DNA of 64,000 nucleotides from Phycisphaerales bacterium (lineage in GTDB: Bacteria > Planctomycetota > Phycisphaerae > Tepidisphaerales > Tepidisphaeraceae). The stretch spans positions 121,428-185,427 of the forward strand of contig JADYZN010000061.1 of the NCBI GenBank assembly GCA_020853095.1, given 5' to 3'. The position numbers were made by a program, and so were the translations under genes. Below, one piece after another: positions 52,302 to 58,937 of this stretch; the first letter of the stretch is position 1, and every line of letters begins with the position of its first letter. The notes beneath the pieces are model-generated. The model worked only from the letters and a program-made list of their open reading frames with translations. It was not told where the DNA came from and made no database searches.

Positions 52302-52349
52302 CCGATCGCCGCCGCGTCTGATGACACCATCGGCGCGGCGGCGGATCGG
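52302..52349 (+). other. Long GC-rich hairpin after recA
   Basis: A 15-bp stem with a single bulged G (52302-52316 with 52334-52349) around a 17-base loop, close after the recA stop. There is no T-run, so it is not a standard terminator; it could stabilise the 3' end of the mRNA or be a terminator that needs Rho. Confidence 0.5.
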
Positions 52350-52442
52350 ATTCAGGCAACCCATTTACGGTTCGGCCGTGGTGACGTTCTGTTCGGCTTG
52401 CGTGTCGGGCGAACCGACGACCTGAATCGATCGGGGTTGTGA

Positions 52443-53882
52443 ATGGGATTGTTTCGTACCGCCGGACATGGCCGGGATGCCTGCGCATTTGTTCTGGCGA
52501 TCATTCTCACGTTGACGGGTGCCCACGCGGGTGACTCGGCCGATCCGGTCGCCGGCCCGCCGGACACAATGGAATTGGCCGGCTTGCAGCGGCAGTTTGA
52601 AGCCATCGGTCGACAGTTTTCTCCCGCCGTCGTCGCCATCAGCGTCATCAACGACCAGATGGACGGCGATGACCTGATCCGCAGCGGGCAGATGAATGGC
52701 CAAAAGCTCGCCTCGATGTTGGAACATTCGACCCGTTTTGTCGGCACGGGGTTTGTGATCGATCCGGAGGGGTACATCCTGACCAACGAGCATGTGGTGG
52801 GGGAGGCCGGGCAATTGTGGGTCACCACCGATTCAGGCCGGGTTTTTCCGGCCATGGTGATTGGTTCGGACCCGCGCGCCGACCTGGCGGTTTTGAAAAT
52901 CCCCGCTGATCATCTTCCCTTTTTTTCACTGGCCGCCATCCCCTCGCGGCGCGGCCAGTGGACGATCGCCCTGGGCAATCCATACGGGCTGGCCTCGTCG
53001 GGTGAAATGTGTCTCAGTGTCGGCGTGGTCAGCGCGGTCGGCCGATCGCTGCCCGACCTGGCCGATCGCGAAAACCGCCTTTACAACAACCTCATTCAAA
53101 CCACCGCCCAGATCAACCCCGGCAATTCCGGCGGCCCATTGCTGGATGTGCAAGGGCGGGTGATCGGCATCAACACCGCGGTCGTCATGCCGCAAAGAAC
53201 CGTCAACGGCATCGGATTTGCCCTGCCCATCACCGAATCGTTGATCCGGATCGTCGATCAGTTGCGGCAAGGAAAGGAAGTTCGTTACGGCTACCTCGGC
53301 ATTCGCGTGACCACCCCAACCGCCCATGAACGCCGACTGGCTGGTGTGACGGGCGACATCGGCGCGCGAATTGACGATATCGAATCCGAATCGCCCGCCC
53401 ATGAGCGACTCCAATACGGCGACATCCTCACCGAATTCAACGGTTCACCCATTCTGGGCGGTGACGATTTTGTTCGGTTTGTGGATGGCGCTCCCATCGG
53501 CCGGCCGGCGCGCATCGGGCTTTGCCGCGATGGCAGGCGATTCGACCTCGAATTGCCCATCGGATCGCGCCCTCTTCCTTCGGTGGCCATCACCCGCGAA
53601 AGCCGGAGATTGCGCTGGCGCGGCATGGTGCTGGGCGATGTCCCGCCGAATTGGAAAAATTCCAGCGGAAATTCTATTTCCCATGGCGTGATGGTGATCG
53701 CGATTCATCCCAACCCGGCAAACGTCGAAGCCGGCGCCCGCCAGGGCCGGATTTTCACCTCCATCGCCGGCCAACCCATCGGCGATGTCATCGAACTCCA
53801 GCGCATCCTCAACGACACCCCCGAAGCGCGATGCCGCATCGGCTGGCTCGACGATGGCGCGGTCGTTTCCGCCGGCGATTGA
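52443..53882 (+). CDS. HtrA/DegP-like serine protease with two PDZ domains
   Basis: Periplasmic or surface serine protease for protein quality control. An N-terminal hydrophobic segment (AFVLAIILTLTGAHAG) is a signal peptide or anchor. The protease domain has the triad His in LTNEHVVG (near 114), Asp in ADLAVLKI (near 146) and Ser in NPGNSGGPLLD (near 228). Two PDZ-like domains follow (about 285-375 and 380-475; HERLQYGDILTEFNGSPI and AGARQGRIFTSIAGQPIGD). The trypsin-like part is complete, so it should be active. The gene ends just left of the integrated element; the terminator and tRNA remnant on the other strand lie next to it. Confidence 0.88.
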   Translation: MGLFRTAGHGRDACAFVLAIILTLTGAHAGDSADPVAGPPDTMELAGLQRQFEAIGRQFSPAVVAISVINDQMDGDDLIRSGQMNGQKLASMLEHSTRFVGTGFVIDPEGYILTNEHVVGEAGQLWVTTDSGRVFPAMVIGSDPRADLAVLKIPADHLPFFSLAAIPSRRGQWTIALGNPYGLASSGEMCLSVGVVSAVGRSLPDLADRENRLYNNLIQTTAQINPGNSGGPLLDVQGRVIGINTAVVMPQRTVNGIGFALPITESLIRIVDQLRQGKEVRYGYLGIRVTTPTAHERRLAGVTGDIGARIDDIESESPAHERLQYGDILTEFNGSPILGGDDFVRFVDGAPIGRPARIGLCRDGRRFDLELPIGSRPLPSVAITRESRRLRWRGMVLGDVPPNWKNSSGNSISHGVMVIAIHPNPANVEAGARQGRIFTSIAGQPIGDVIELQRILNDTPEARCRIGWLDDGAVVSAGD

Positions 53883-53897
53883 ACCTTCCCCCGGCGC

Positions 53898-53928
53898 AAA
53901 AAAGAAGGCGATCCGAATGCGGATCGCC
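53898..53928 (-). terminator. Terminator of the interrupted tRNA-Leu gene
   Basis: Read on the minus strand, a 9-bp stem (53907-53915 with 53920-53928, four-base loop) is followed by TTCTTTTTT. It sits four bases after the tRNA 3' end, so it is the natural terminator of that tRNA. Confidence 0.85.
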
Positions 53929-53931
53929 CGA

Positions 53932-53986
53932 TGCGGCCGAGAGGAGTCGAACCTCCACGTCTTTTGGACACTAGAACCTGAATCTA
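53932..53986 (-). pseudogene. 3' half of a tRNA-Leu (CAG) gene, left attachment site
   Basis: Read on the minus strand this holds the anticodon arm (TAGA-TTCAGGT-TCTA, anticodon CAG), a long class II variable arm (GTGTCCAAAAGACGTG), T arm GGAGG-TTCGACT-CCTCT and acceptor CGGCCGC with discriminator A. The D arm and 5' acceptor strand are missing; at the anticodon stem the sequence changes to integrase-flanking AT-rich DNA. The 3' CCA is not encoded. The intact copy should lie at the far end of the element. Confidence 0.85.
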
Positions 53987-54016
53987 AAACCCTTTTCAAA
54001 TTCCCTAAGAAAACCT

Positions 54017-54045
54017 TTGATTCTTTCGGGTTTTGGTTCTATATT
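54017..54045 (+). promoter_or_regulatory. Promoter of the integrase gene
   Basis: TTGATT (54017-54022), a 17-base spacer and TATATT (54040-54045). Two direct copies of GGTTCTA (54035-54041 and 54046-54052) overlap it, and an inverted copy lies in the tRNA fragment (53972-53978). They may be integrase-binding sites that also control its expression. Confidence 0.5.
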
Positions 54046-54069
54046 GGTTCTACTCAACCGGAGCAATCC

Positions 54070-55104
54070 ATGGCCAGCTTATCAAAAATCGGGAAAAATT
54101 GGTATGTCAGCTACTACGACGCCAGCGGCCGCAAGAAAAAGATAAAAGGGTTTACCGACAAGGGGGAGTCGCAACGGCTGGCGGTGAAGCTAGAGAACGA
54201 GAAAACCGCCATCCGGCAGGGGTATGTTGACCCGCAACAGGAACAAGCCAAGGCGCAGCGGTCTAAGGGGGTGGCGGACCACCTGGCCGAATATGTTCGG
54301 CACCTACAGGCAAAGGGGTGTTCAGCGAACCATATCGCCTACACGCAAGCGGATATCCAAAAGTGCATCGACCATACCGGGGCAAAGTACGCCAGTGACA
54401 TCACGAAGGAGCGGGTTGACGGGTGGGTGTTGTACCTGTCGGGGGACACCCCCCGCACGATCAACCGCCGCATTGGATCGGTGCAAGCCTTCCTGCGGCA
54501 CCTTTGCGAGCAAGGGGCGCTGGGGCGGTATCCGTTGAACAAGTACCCCAAACGCAAGGTCGTGGGGACAGAAAAGCGAAAGTATCGGCACCTGGGGAGC
54601 GATGAAGTCCGCAAATTTCTGGCGGCGGAAATCGACCCCCAGCGGAAATTCATCTATCGGTTTGCTCTGTTGACGGGTTTTCGGTTCAACGAAATTTGCT
54701 CCATGCGCCCGTCAAGTTTCAATTTTGACCAGTCAACGGTGACGGTCAAAGCCAACGATGCGAAAAACAAATCGAAGGATCAGACCATCCCTCTTCACCC
54801 CCACCTTGTGAGCGGGCTGAAAGAGTTATGCGCCGGGAAAGACACCGATGAGCGTATCTTCGATATGCCTTCCCGGTCGCGGGCGGCAAGGCAACTGCGG
54901 GCGGACTGCGTGACGGCGGGCGTTGATCCAAAGCGGATCGTGTTTCACAGCTTGCGGCATACCTTCATAACCCGGCTGGCCGAATCGATGATCCATCCCA
55001 AGATTCTGCAAACCCTGGCAAGGCACAGCAACATCGAAACGACGTTGCGGCATTACGTCCATTTCAAGCAAGCCGACGAGCGGGCGGCGGTGGAGGGGTT
55101 GTAG
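54070..55104 (+). CDS. Tyrosine recombinase / phage integrase
   Basis: Site-specific integrase of 344 residues. The N-terminal arm-binding part (MASLSKIGKNWYVSYYDASG) is followed by a SAM-like core-binding domain (about 68-150). The catalytic residues Arg (TGFRFNEI, near 204), HxxR (FHSLRHTF, near 292) and Tyr (LRHYVHFK, near 327) are all present, with an intervening Lys. GGAG lies upstream of the ATG. The position next to the 3' half of a tRNA-Leu gene is the usual arrangement for enzymes that integrate there. Base use is somewhat richer in A than in the flanking core genes. Confidence 0.93.
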   Translation: MASLSKIGKNWYVSYYDASGRKKKIKGFTDKGESQRLAVKLENEKTAIRQGYVDPQQEQAKAQRSKGVADHLAEYVRHLQAKGCSANHIAYTQADIQKCIDHTGAKYASDITKERVDGWVLYLSGDTPRTINRRIGSVQAFLRHLCEQGALGRYPLNKYPKRKVVGTEKRKYRHLGSDEVRKFLAAEIDPQRKFIYRFALLTGFRFNEICSMRPSSFNFDQSTVTVKANDAKNKSKDQTIPLHPHLVSGLKELCAGKDTDERIFDMPSRSRAARQLRADCVTAGVDPKRIVFHSLRHTFITRLAESMIHPKILQTLARHSNIETTLRHYVHFKQADERAAVEGL

Positions 55105-55247
55105 ACCCTCACGCGCGAGAAGGTGACAGTCCGCCATTGTTGGCTGCTGGTGCGTCTTTCCCGCCGGGAAGGGTGTAAGGGCCGTCCAGAGCCGGAACGC
55201 CGCATAGGCCAATTATGGGGGTTCGGCAACAGCGAAGTGCGATGGCG

Positions 55248-55271
55248 CATCTTGGCGTATACGCCATGATG
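55248..55271. promoter_or_regulatory. Near-perfect 24-bp palindrome in the integrase-downstream gap
   Basis: CATCTTGGCGTATACGCCATGATG reads as its own complement apart from one pair (T5/T20). It lies in the 199-base gap between the integrase and the next reading frame, where no gene is visible. It is a candidate operator or recombination-directionality site. Confidence 0.5.
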
Positions 55272-55303
55272 CACGATAACTGCTGATGGGGTAGGGGGTT
55301 GGG

Positions 55304-55723
55304 GTGTATCTGGCCGGAAACAGCCAGATACGGCGGCGAAGCTGGCGAATCTTGCGCTGGGCAGGCCGATTAATACATCACCGGCGTGTCCATCGCGATG
55401 CTGCTTGCGATTATGCGAACCAACTTGGCCGACGGAACCTTACGCCCGACCAGCAAAGCCTGTTGCGGGGGCGCAGATACAACCGGGCGAAGAAGAAGCG
55501 AGGCGCTGAAGCTGGCGGAAGAGGAAACCAGTATGTGGTAAAGGGTCAAGTTGATCCTTTACCAGCCACTGCTGACATATTAGCCAAACAGCATGGCGTC
55601 AGTCCCGCGACGATCAAGCGTGATGCCAAGAAAGCGGAATTTGTCGAGCACCTGGAAAAGATCAAGCCACAGAAGGTGGAACCAATTCCCGATATGTGCA
55701 CGCACAATGTGGTGGCGAATTGA
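55304..55723 (+). pseudogene. Truncated ParB-like/phage DNA-binding protein (decayed)
   Basis: The frame carries the recognisable block DYANQLGRRNLTPDQQSLLRGRRYN and VSPATIKRDAKKAEFVEHLEKI, known from plasmid/phage ParB-like nuclease proteins with a helix-turn-helix (recollection). The N-terminal half is missing: the first 35 codons (MYLAGNSQIRRRSWRIL...) do not look like the family, which normally begins with a ParB/sulfiredoxin fold. The end after LEKIKPQKVEP also looks foreign. It is most likely a relic, though a short active helix-turn-helix protein is possible. Confidence 0.45.
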
Positions 55724-55734
55724 TCGTGGGGGTA

Positions 55735-55848
55735 GGGCGGGATCATTTCAAAAGGTCTTTCCGCGTGGACGCCAAGTACCTGAGCAACGCGCTCGAGCGT
55801 TTCGACAGTAAGCCCGCCGCGCCGGCCGCGTTCAACGCGATGCAATCC
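55735..55848 (-). pseudogene. Remnant of a XRE-type helix-turn-helix protein
   Basis: In one minus-strand frame the sequence GLHRVERGRRGGLTVETL, then ERVAQVLGV and ERPFEMIPP, matches the second half of an XRE/HTH_3 domain and parallels SWYEIESGRKANITLETL of the intact repressor nearby. No helix 1-2 precedes it in any frame, so it appears to be a decayed copy. The surrounding 308 bases (55724-56031) otherwise contain only a possible 24-codon reading frame at 55946. Confidence 0.35.
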
Positions 55849-55945
55849 CCGAAGTGGTGGAGGCAGTGGAAAAGGGTGAACTCCCGGAAACGATATTTTT
55901 CCCCACAATCGCCACAGGATCAACGATCCGCAGGGAGGATGAGTC

Positions 55946-56020
55946 ATGAGTCAATCAGAACCCCAAAATGCACCAGCGGCCGATTCTGTGGCAGCAATGG
56001 ACAATCGCCCGGTTCCGTAG
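55946..56020 (+). CDS. Possible 24-residue peptide
   Basis: A short frame (MSQSEPQNAPAADSVAAMDN...) with a strong GGGAGG ribosome binding site at the right distance. It ends just before the convergent repressor gene. Coding potential cannot be judged at this length; it may be the end of a decayed gene. Confidence 0.2.
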   Translation: MSQSEPQNAPAADSVAAMDNRPVP

Positions 56021-56031
56021 GGGCTGAGCCG

Positions 56032-56292
56032 TTACTTCAGCAAGTCGCGGGGGTTCACCTGGAGGGCATGAGCGATTTTGTAAAGGGTTTCAAGGGTGAT
56101 GTTGGCCTTGCGACCGCTTTCAATTTCATACCAACTGCCCCGGCTGGCCAGTCCGGCAGCCCGTGCCGCATCATCCATGGATAGCCCATGCTGTAGCCGC
56201 AACGCTTTGAGCTTTTTCAAATCCAGCACAACATGAGGAATATCGGTTGGATCGGACGAGCGGATCAAATCATTGGAATTCTGTATGACCAT
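56032..56292 (-). CDS. XRE-family transcriptional repressor
   Basis: An 86-residue single-domain helix-turn-helix protein: LKKLKALRLQHGLSMDDAARAAGLASRGSWYEIESGRKANITLETLYKIAHALQV (read in parts). It is of the Cro/C1 (HTH_3) class, with no separate dimerisation domain, like small phage and plasmid repressors. It is transcribed divergently from the element's main rightward operon. The minus-strand promoter (TTGCGA-17-TACAAT) ends about 12 bases before the ATG, with no Shine-Dalgarno, so the mRNA is nearly leaderless, as for lambda cI. It likely represses both promoters through the palindrome between them. Confidence 0.85.
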   Translation of the reverse strand: MVIQNSNDLIRSSDPTDIPHVVLDLKKLKALRLQHGLSMDDAARAAGLASRGSWYEIESGRKANITLETLYKIAHALQVNPRDLLK

Positions 56293-56294
56293 AG

Positions 56295-56332
56295 TTGACA
56301 GTCATTGTACCACTGTGGTATTACATTCGCAA
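56295..56332. promoter_or_regulatory. Divergent promoters with palindromic operator TACCACTGTGGTA
   Basis: Plus strand: TTGACA (56295-56300), 18 bases, TATTAC (56319-56324). Minus strand: TTGCGA (56332-56327), 17 bases, TACAAT (56309-56304). The perfect palindrome TACCAC-T-GTGGTA at 56308-56320 overlaps both -10 elements. This is a compact two-way repressor switch, as at phage immunity regions. Confidence 0.7.
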
Positions 56333-56404
56333 TCAAAATAGTCGCGGCCTACCCGGCTTGTTCTTGGTGGAGCTTCCGGGATAGGCCACAACATAGGAGA
56401 TGCC

Positions 56405-56911
56405 ATGATAGCATCCAAGAACGGCCGCGCAAAGCGGCAAGCAAAGCGGGGCGATGTTCATACCCCATCCCCCCATGACAATGCGCAGGGATACACCAAC
56501 CCTAGAGCGTGGTATCACGTCAAGAAGGGGCTGGGGCAGGAACAGCATATCGCCGACATGATGCAAGCCATTGAAGCGGTGGTGGGCGCTCGAGCCAACC
56601 CCCGGATTTTCATGGCCGTGGCGCTGCATCATTGGCTACAGCTTGGCCCGGTTGATCGGGAACAGGCTTTTCATAGTTGTTACACGCAAACCAAACATGA
56701 ATGGTGGGCGTTGGTGGATGAAGAGACGCTGGAAGAGATCATCCAGCGCGATGGGGAGGGGGAGCCGGATCGTCACGGTATCACGCCGGCCGACATGATC
56801 CGACTCATGGCCCTACGCGCCCGCGAGGATCATGCGCGGGCCTATGCGGAGGCATTGGAAAGATACAACCTAACCAGCAAAAGGGGGAGAGTGACGGGAG
56901 GTGCGCTATGA
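56405..56911 (+). CDS. Hypothetical protein, 168 aa, first gene of the rightward operon
   Basis: I do not recognise a family. The N-terminal 30 residues are basic and Asn/Lys-rich (SKNGRAKRQAKRGDVHTP). The middle (YHVKKGLGQEQHIADMMQAIEAVVGARANPRIFMAVALHHWLQL, read in parts) is helical with conserved-looking Trp and His residues. ATAGGAGATGCC precedes the ATG. The gene starts 80 bases after the divergent switch and so is under repressor control; this is the position of the early (str/cro-like) gene in phage and satellite operons. It overlaps the next gene by four bases. Confidence 0.6.
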   Translation: MIASKNGRAKRQAKRGDVHTPSPHDNAQGYTNPRAWYHVKKGLGQEQHIADMMQAIEAVVGARANPRIFMAVALHHWLQLGPVDREQAFHSCYTQTKHEWWALVDEETLEEIIQRDGEGEPDRHGITPADMIRLMALRAREDHARAYAEALERYNLTSKRGRVTGGAL

Positions 56912-57228
56912 TTATGGCCAATACACCCCATGAAGGCTTAAACTTGTGGATGGAAATTGACCGCAAGCTGGGGGCGACACTCGGAAAGCGGGATCAGGAA
57001 AAGCTACAGAGCTTATGTCTGAGATTGAAGCAAGAGGCGGACTTCCTGGCGGACCTGAAGCCGCCGCTCCGCATGTTCCATCTTCTGCGCGGCGTGCGTT
57101 CCATTCTGATTGAGGCTGCGCAATTGCAGGAAGTGGCGCTGGGCGTACTGGACGGTGTACGCGCCAGAGAGATCAAATCGCGCAGACGCAAGGCCAAGCG
57201 TAGAACCGGGCTGAACCGTCCGGCGTAG
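56908..57228 (+). CDS. Hypothetical protein, 106 aa
   Basis: A small mostly helical protein (EGLNLWMEIDRKLGATLGKRDQEKLQSLCLRLKQEADFL, read in parts) ending in a basic tail KSRRRKAKRRTG, which suggests DNA or RNA binding. No family recognised. It overlaps the previous stop by four bases (ATGA) and is thus translationally coupled. Confidence 0.5.
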   Translation: MIMANTPHEGLNLWMEIDRKLGATLGKRDQEKLQSLCLRLKQEADFLADLKPPLRMFHLLRGVRSILIEAAQLQEVALGVLDGVRAREIKSRRRKAKRRTGLNRPA

Positions 57229-57335
57229 AATGAACTGGCAAGGGCCGGACTAATTACCCGGTCTGTCGAGCCTGGGCGGCGTCGCTTATCACCATCGGCG
57301 GCGTCGCCTGGGCCGACCCAGAAAGATGGTGAACG

Positions 57336-57995
57336 GTGGAAAAGAAAATCAGCATCCGCGATGCGATTGTTCATATCTCCAATGCGATAACGCAATGGCG
57401 CGAACTCCCCCCGCCCCCAGCACACTGCAAAGCGGTCGAAGAGGTATTGCGGATCGGTCCATCGGGTAGTCTCTTTCAACAAATTTGCGACTGGTTGACG
57501 GTTCACAAGTCGGCGGCGGAGGGGGAGGCGTTCAAGAGCCGAATACTCCCCATCCTGGGCGGGATTGTCCGATTGCAGCGGGAATTGTTGAACACCGATG
57601 ATGAAGATGTCCAGAACTCCTATTGGGACATCAACGACAAAATTAATTCAGAGTCAGCCTACCTACGGATATTGATAGAGTCGATGGCGGAGTTTCTATC
57701 TCCCGAAGAGTTTGCAGAGGAGGCGGGGTTAAACCTAAAGAACGTCACAAGGCAGATTAAAGCGGGAACACTTGTCCCCACCAGAGCCGAGGCGGAACGG
57801 CGGAGGAACCGCAAAAAGGAGAGGGAAGTAAAACCCGCGCAAGTACAACGCAAAACCACCATGCGCCGATGCCAGTCCCCGACCTGCAACTGGCGCGGTA
57901 CGCTCCCACTCGATCAAATCGAGTGTCCGAAATGTGGGATAAATACCCGCATTGACACTGGTGCGCCTGCGCGCACCAAAGCGCACCACAAATGA
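57336..57995 (+). CDS. Hypothetical DNA-binding-like protein with C-terminal zinc ribbon
   Basis: Starts at GTG 57336 (219 residues). Residues about 118-150 resemble a winged helix-turn-helix of excisionase type (LSPEEFAEEAGLNLKNVTRQIKAGTLVP). The C-terminal part has a zinc ribbon, CQSPTCNWRGTLP and CPKCGINTR. The region between is Arg/Lys-rich. No family is recognised. It could be a replication accessory or regulatory protein. Its last codons lie beside the repeat cluster at 57960-58054, and the cluster begins inside the gene's end. Confidence 0.5.
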   Translation: MEKKISIRDAIVHISNAITQWRELPPPPAHCKAVEEVLRIGPSGSLFQQICDWLTVHKSAAEGEAFKSRILPILGGIVRLQRELLNTDDEDVQNSYWDINDKINSESAYLRILIESMAEFLSPEEFAEEAGLNLKNVTRQIKAGTLVPTRAEAERRRNRKKEREVKPAQVQRKTTMRRCQSPTCNWRGTLPLDQIECPKCGINTRIDTGAPARTKAHHK

Positions 57996-58054
57996 AAATA
58001 ATGTGATTTTTTAGGGAAATTCATTCCTTTTTTGGTGCGCTAATGATGCGCACC
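57960..58054. repeat. Heptamer cluster GGTGCGC/GCGCACC around an AT-rich stretch, candidate replication origin
   Basis: GGTGCGC or its complement GCGCACC occurs five times in 95 bases: 57960-57966, 57971-57977, 57981-57987, 58034-58040 and 58048-58054. Two of the pairs are inverted repeats. Between 57988 and 58033 lies an AT-rich segment with TTTTTT and ATTCATTCC. Iterons flanking an AT-rich unwinding region next to primase and helicase genes fit a replication origin; the last pair also surrounds the start codon of the AlpA-like gene. Confidence 0.5.
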
Positions 58055-58330
58055 ATCCGCCTATGCCATATTCTCGGCATGGGACATGACTTGGCAATAC
58101 CGGAACCGCAAGAGGCATCGGTCCTGATGCGGTCTTTTGTGACCGCACTCAATCGCATTGGCCAGCCCCGGGCGCTCTTCGGCGCTGAGGAGGCGGCGCA
58201 GTATGTGGCCGTCTCCCCCAGAACCTGGGCGCGGCTGGTGTCCAGCGGGCAAGCGCCCGCGCCCGTGGAGCTTAGGGGGCGCAAATTGTGGAGGCGGGCG
58301 GAATTGGATCAATGGATTAGCCGACTGTGA
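58043..58330 (+). CDS. AlpA/excisionase-like helix-turn-helix protein
   Basis: 95 residues. The C-terminal half reads LFGAEEAAQYVAVSPRTWARLVSSGQAPAPVELRGRKLWRRAELDQWISRL (read in parts), the standard HTH_17/AlpA pattern: helix with AA, turn, recognition helix, and the W...LD.W ending. Such proteins are excisionases or transcription activators of integrase/excision genes. The ATG at 58043 lies inside one of the heptamer repeats; a second ATG at 58079 (MGHDLAIP) is possible. There is no strong ribosome binding site at either. Confidence 0.72.
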   Translation: MMRTIRLCHILGMGHDLAIPEPQEASVLMRSFVTALNRIGQPRALFGAEEAAQYVAVSPRTWARLVSSGQAPAPVELRGRKLWRRAELDQWISRL

Positions 58331-58385
58331 GGCGCATAAAAAACCGCCGGAGCTTTGCCTTCGCCCGGCGGTTAAGGAAATCAGG

Positions 58386-58937
58386 ATGACGCAAGTATAC
58401 CGTTCAAATCAAACACAATCAACGCTGGATTTTCTGGCGGCGCTGTTCAAGCCGGACGACATAATCGAGTTTCGCCTACTGCCATCACGGCGGCAGGAAT
58501 GGTATCGGCTGGAAGATGTTGCCGACAAACTCCCCCGGTTGCTGGAAGCAAACAACGGCGGCGAGAACGTCTATTTTGGCGTGAATCCCCGACCACAAAA
58601 AGGCGACAGCACAAACGAGAGTATTGTTCTGGCACAGACCATATTTGCCGACTTCGACAAGTGTGAAATCAGCAACGCGATTGAACGTGTGAGGGCATCG
58701 GGATTGCCAGCGCCAACCCTTACCGTGGCCAGCGGCCACGGACTACATACCTACTGGCGATTGAGTGAGCCAACGCTTGATATCGAGGCGTGGCGGGAAA
58801 TTCAACGCGATTTAATCGCACTATTGGCCAGTGATGACAAGGTGCATGATCCCGCAAGAATCATGCGACTACCCGGCACCATGAACCACAAAGAGCCGGC
58901 CGCACCATGCGAAGTGCTGGAGGTGGACTATGAATAA
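58386..58937 (+). CDS. RepB-like archaeo-eukaryotic-type primase
   Basis: 183 residues with the AEP-type pattern: IFADFDKCE (two metal-binding Asp residues) near 83-91, then LTVASGHGLHTYWRLSEP with the conserved His, and a C-terminal IMRLPGTMNHK (usual R.PGt.N.K). The start at 58386 has AAGGAAATCAGG just upstream. The protein corresponds to the primase part of phage and plasmid replication proteins, with the helicase in the next gene (8-base overlap). It would make primers for the element's replication. Confidence 0.78.
   Translation: MTQVYRSNQTQSTLDFLAALFKPDDIIEFRLLPSRRQEWYRLEDVADKLPRLLEANNGGENVYFGVNPRPQKGDSTNESIVLAQTIFADFDKCEISNAIERVRASGLPAPTLTVASGHGLHTYWRLSEPTLDIEAWREIQRDLIALLASDDKVHDPARIMRLPGTMNHKEPAAPCEVLEVDYE

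Noticed and set aside
55696..56184. 162-codon plus-strand frame over the repressor
   Set aside because: It is the complement of the XRE repressor gene, which has a clear helix-turn-helix.
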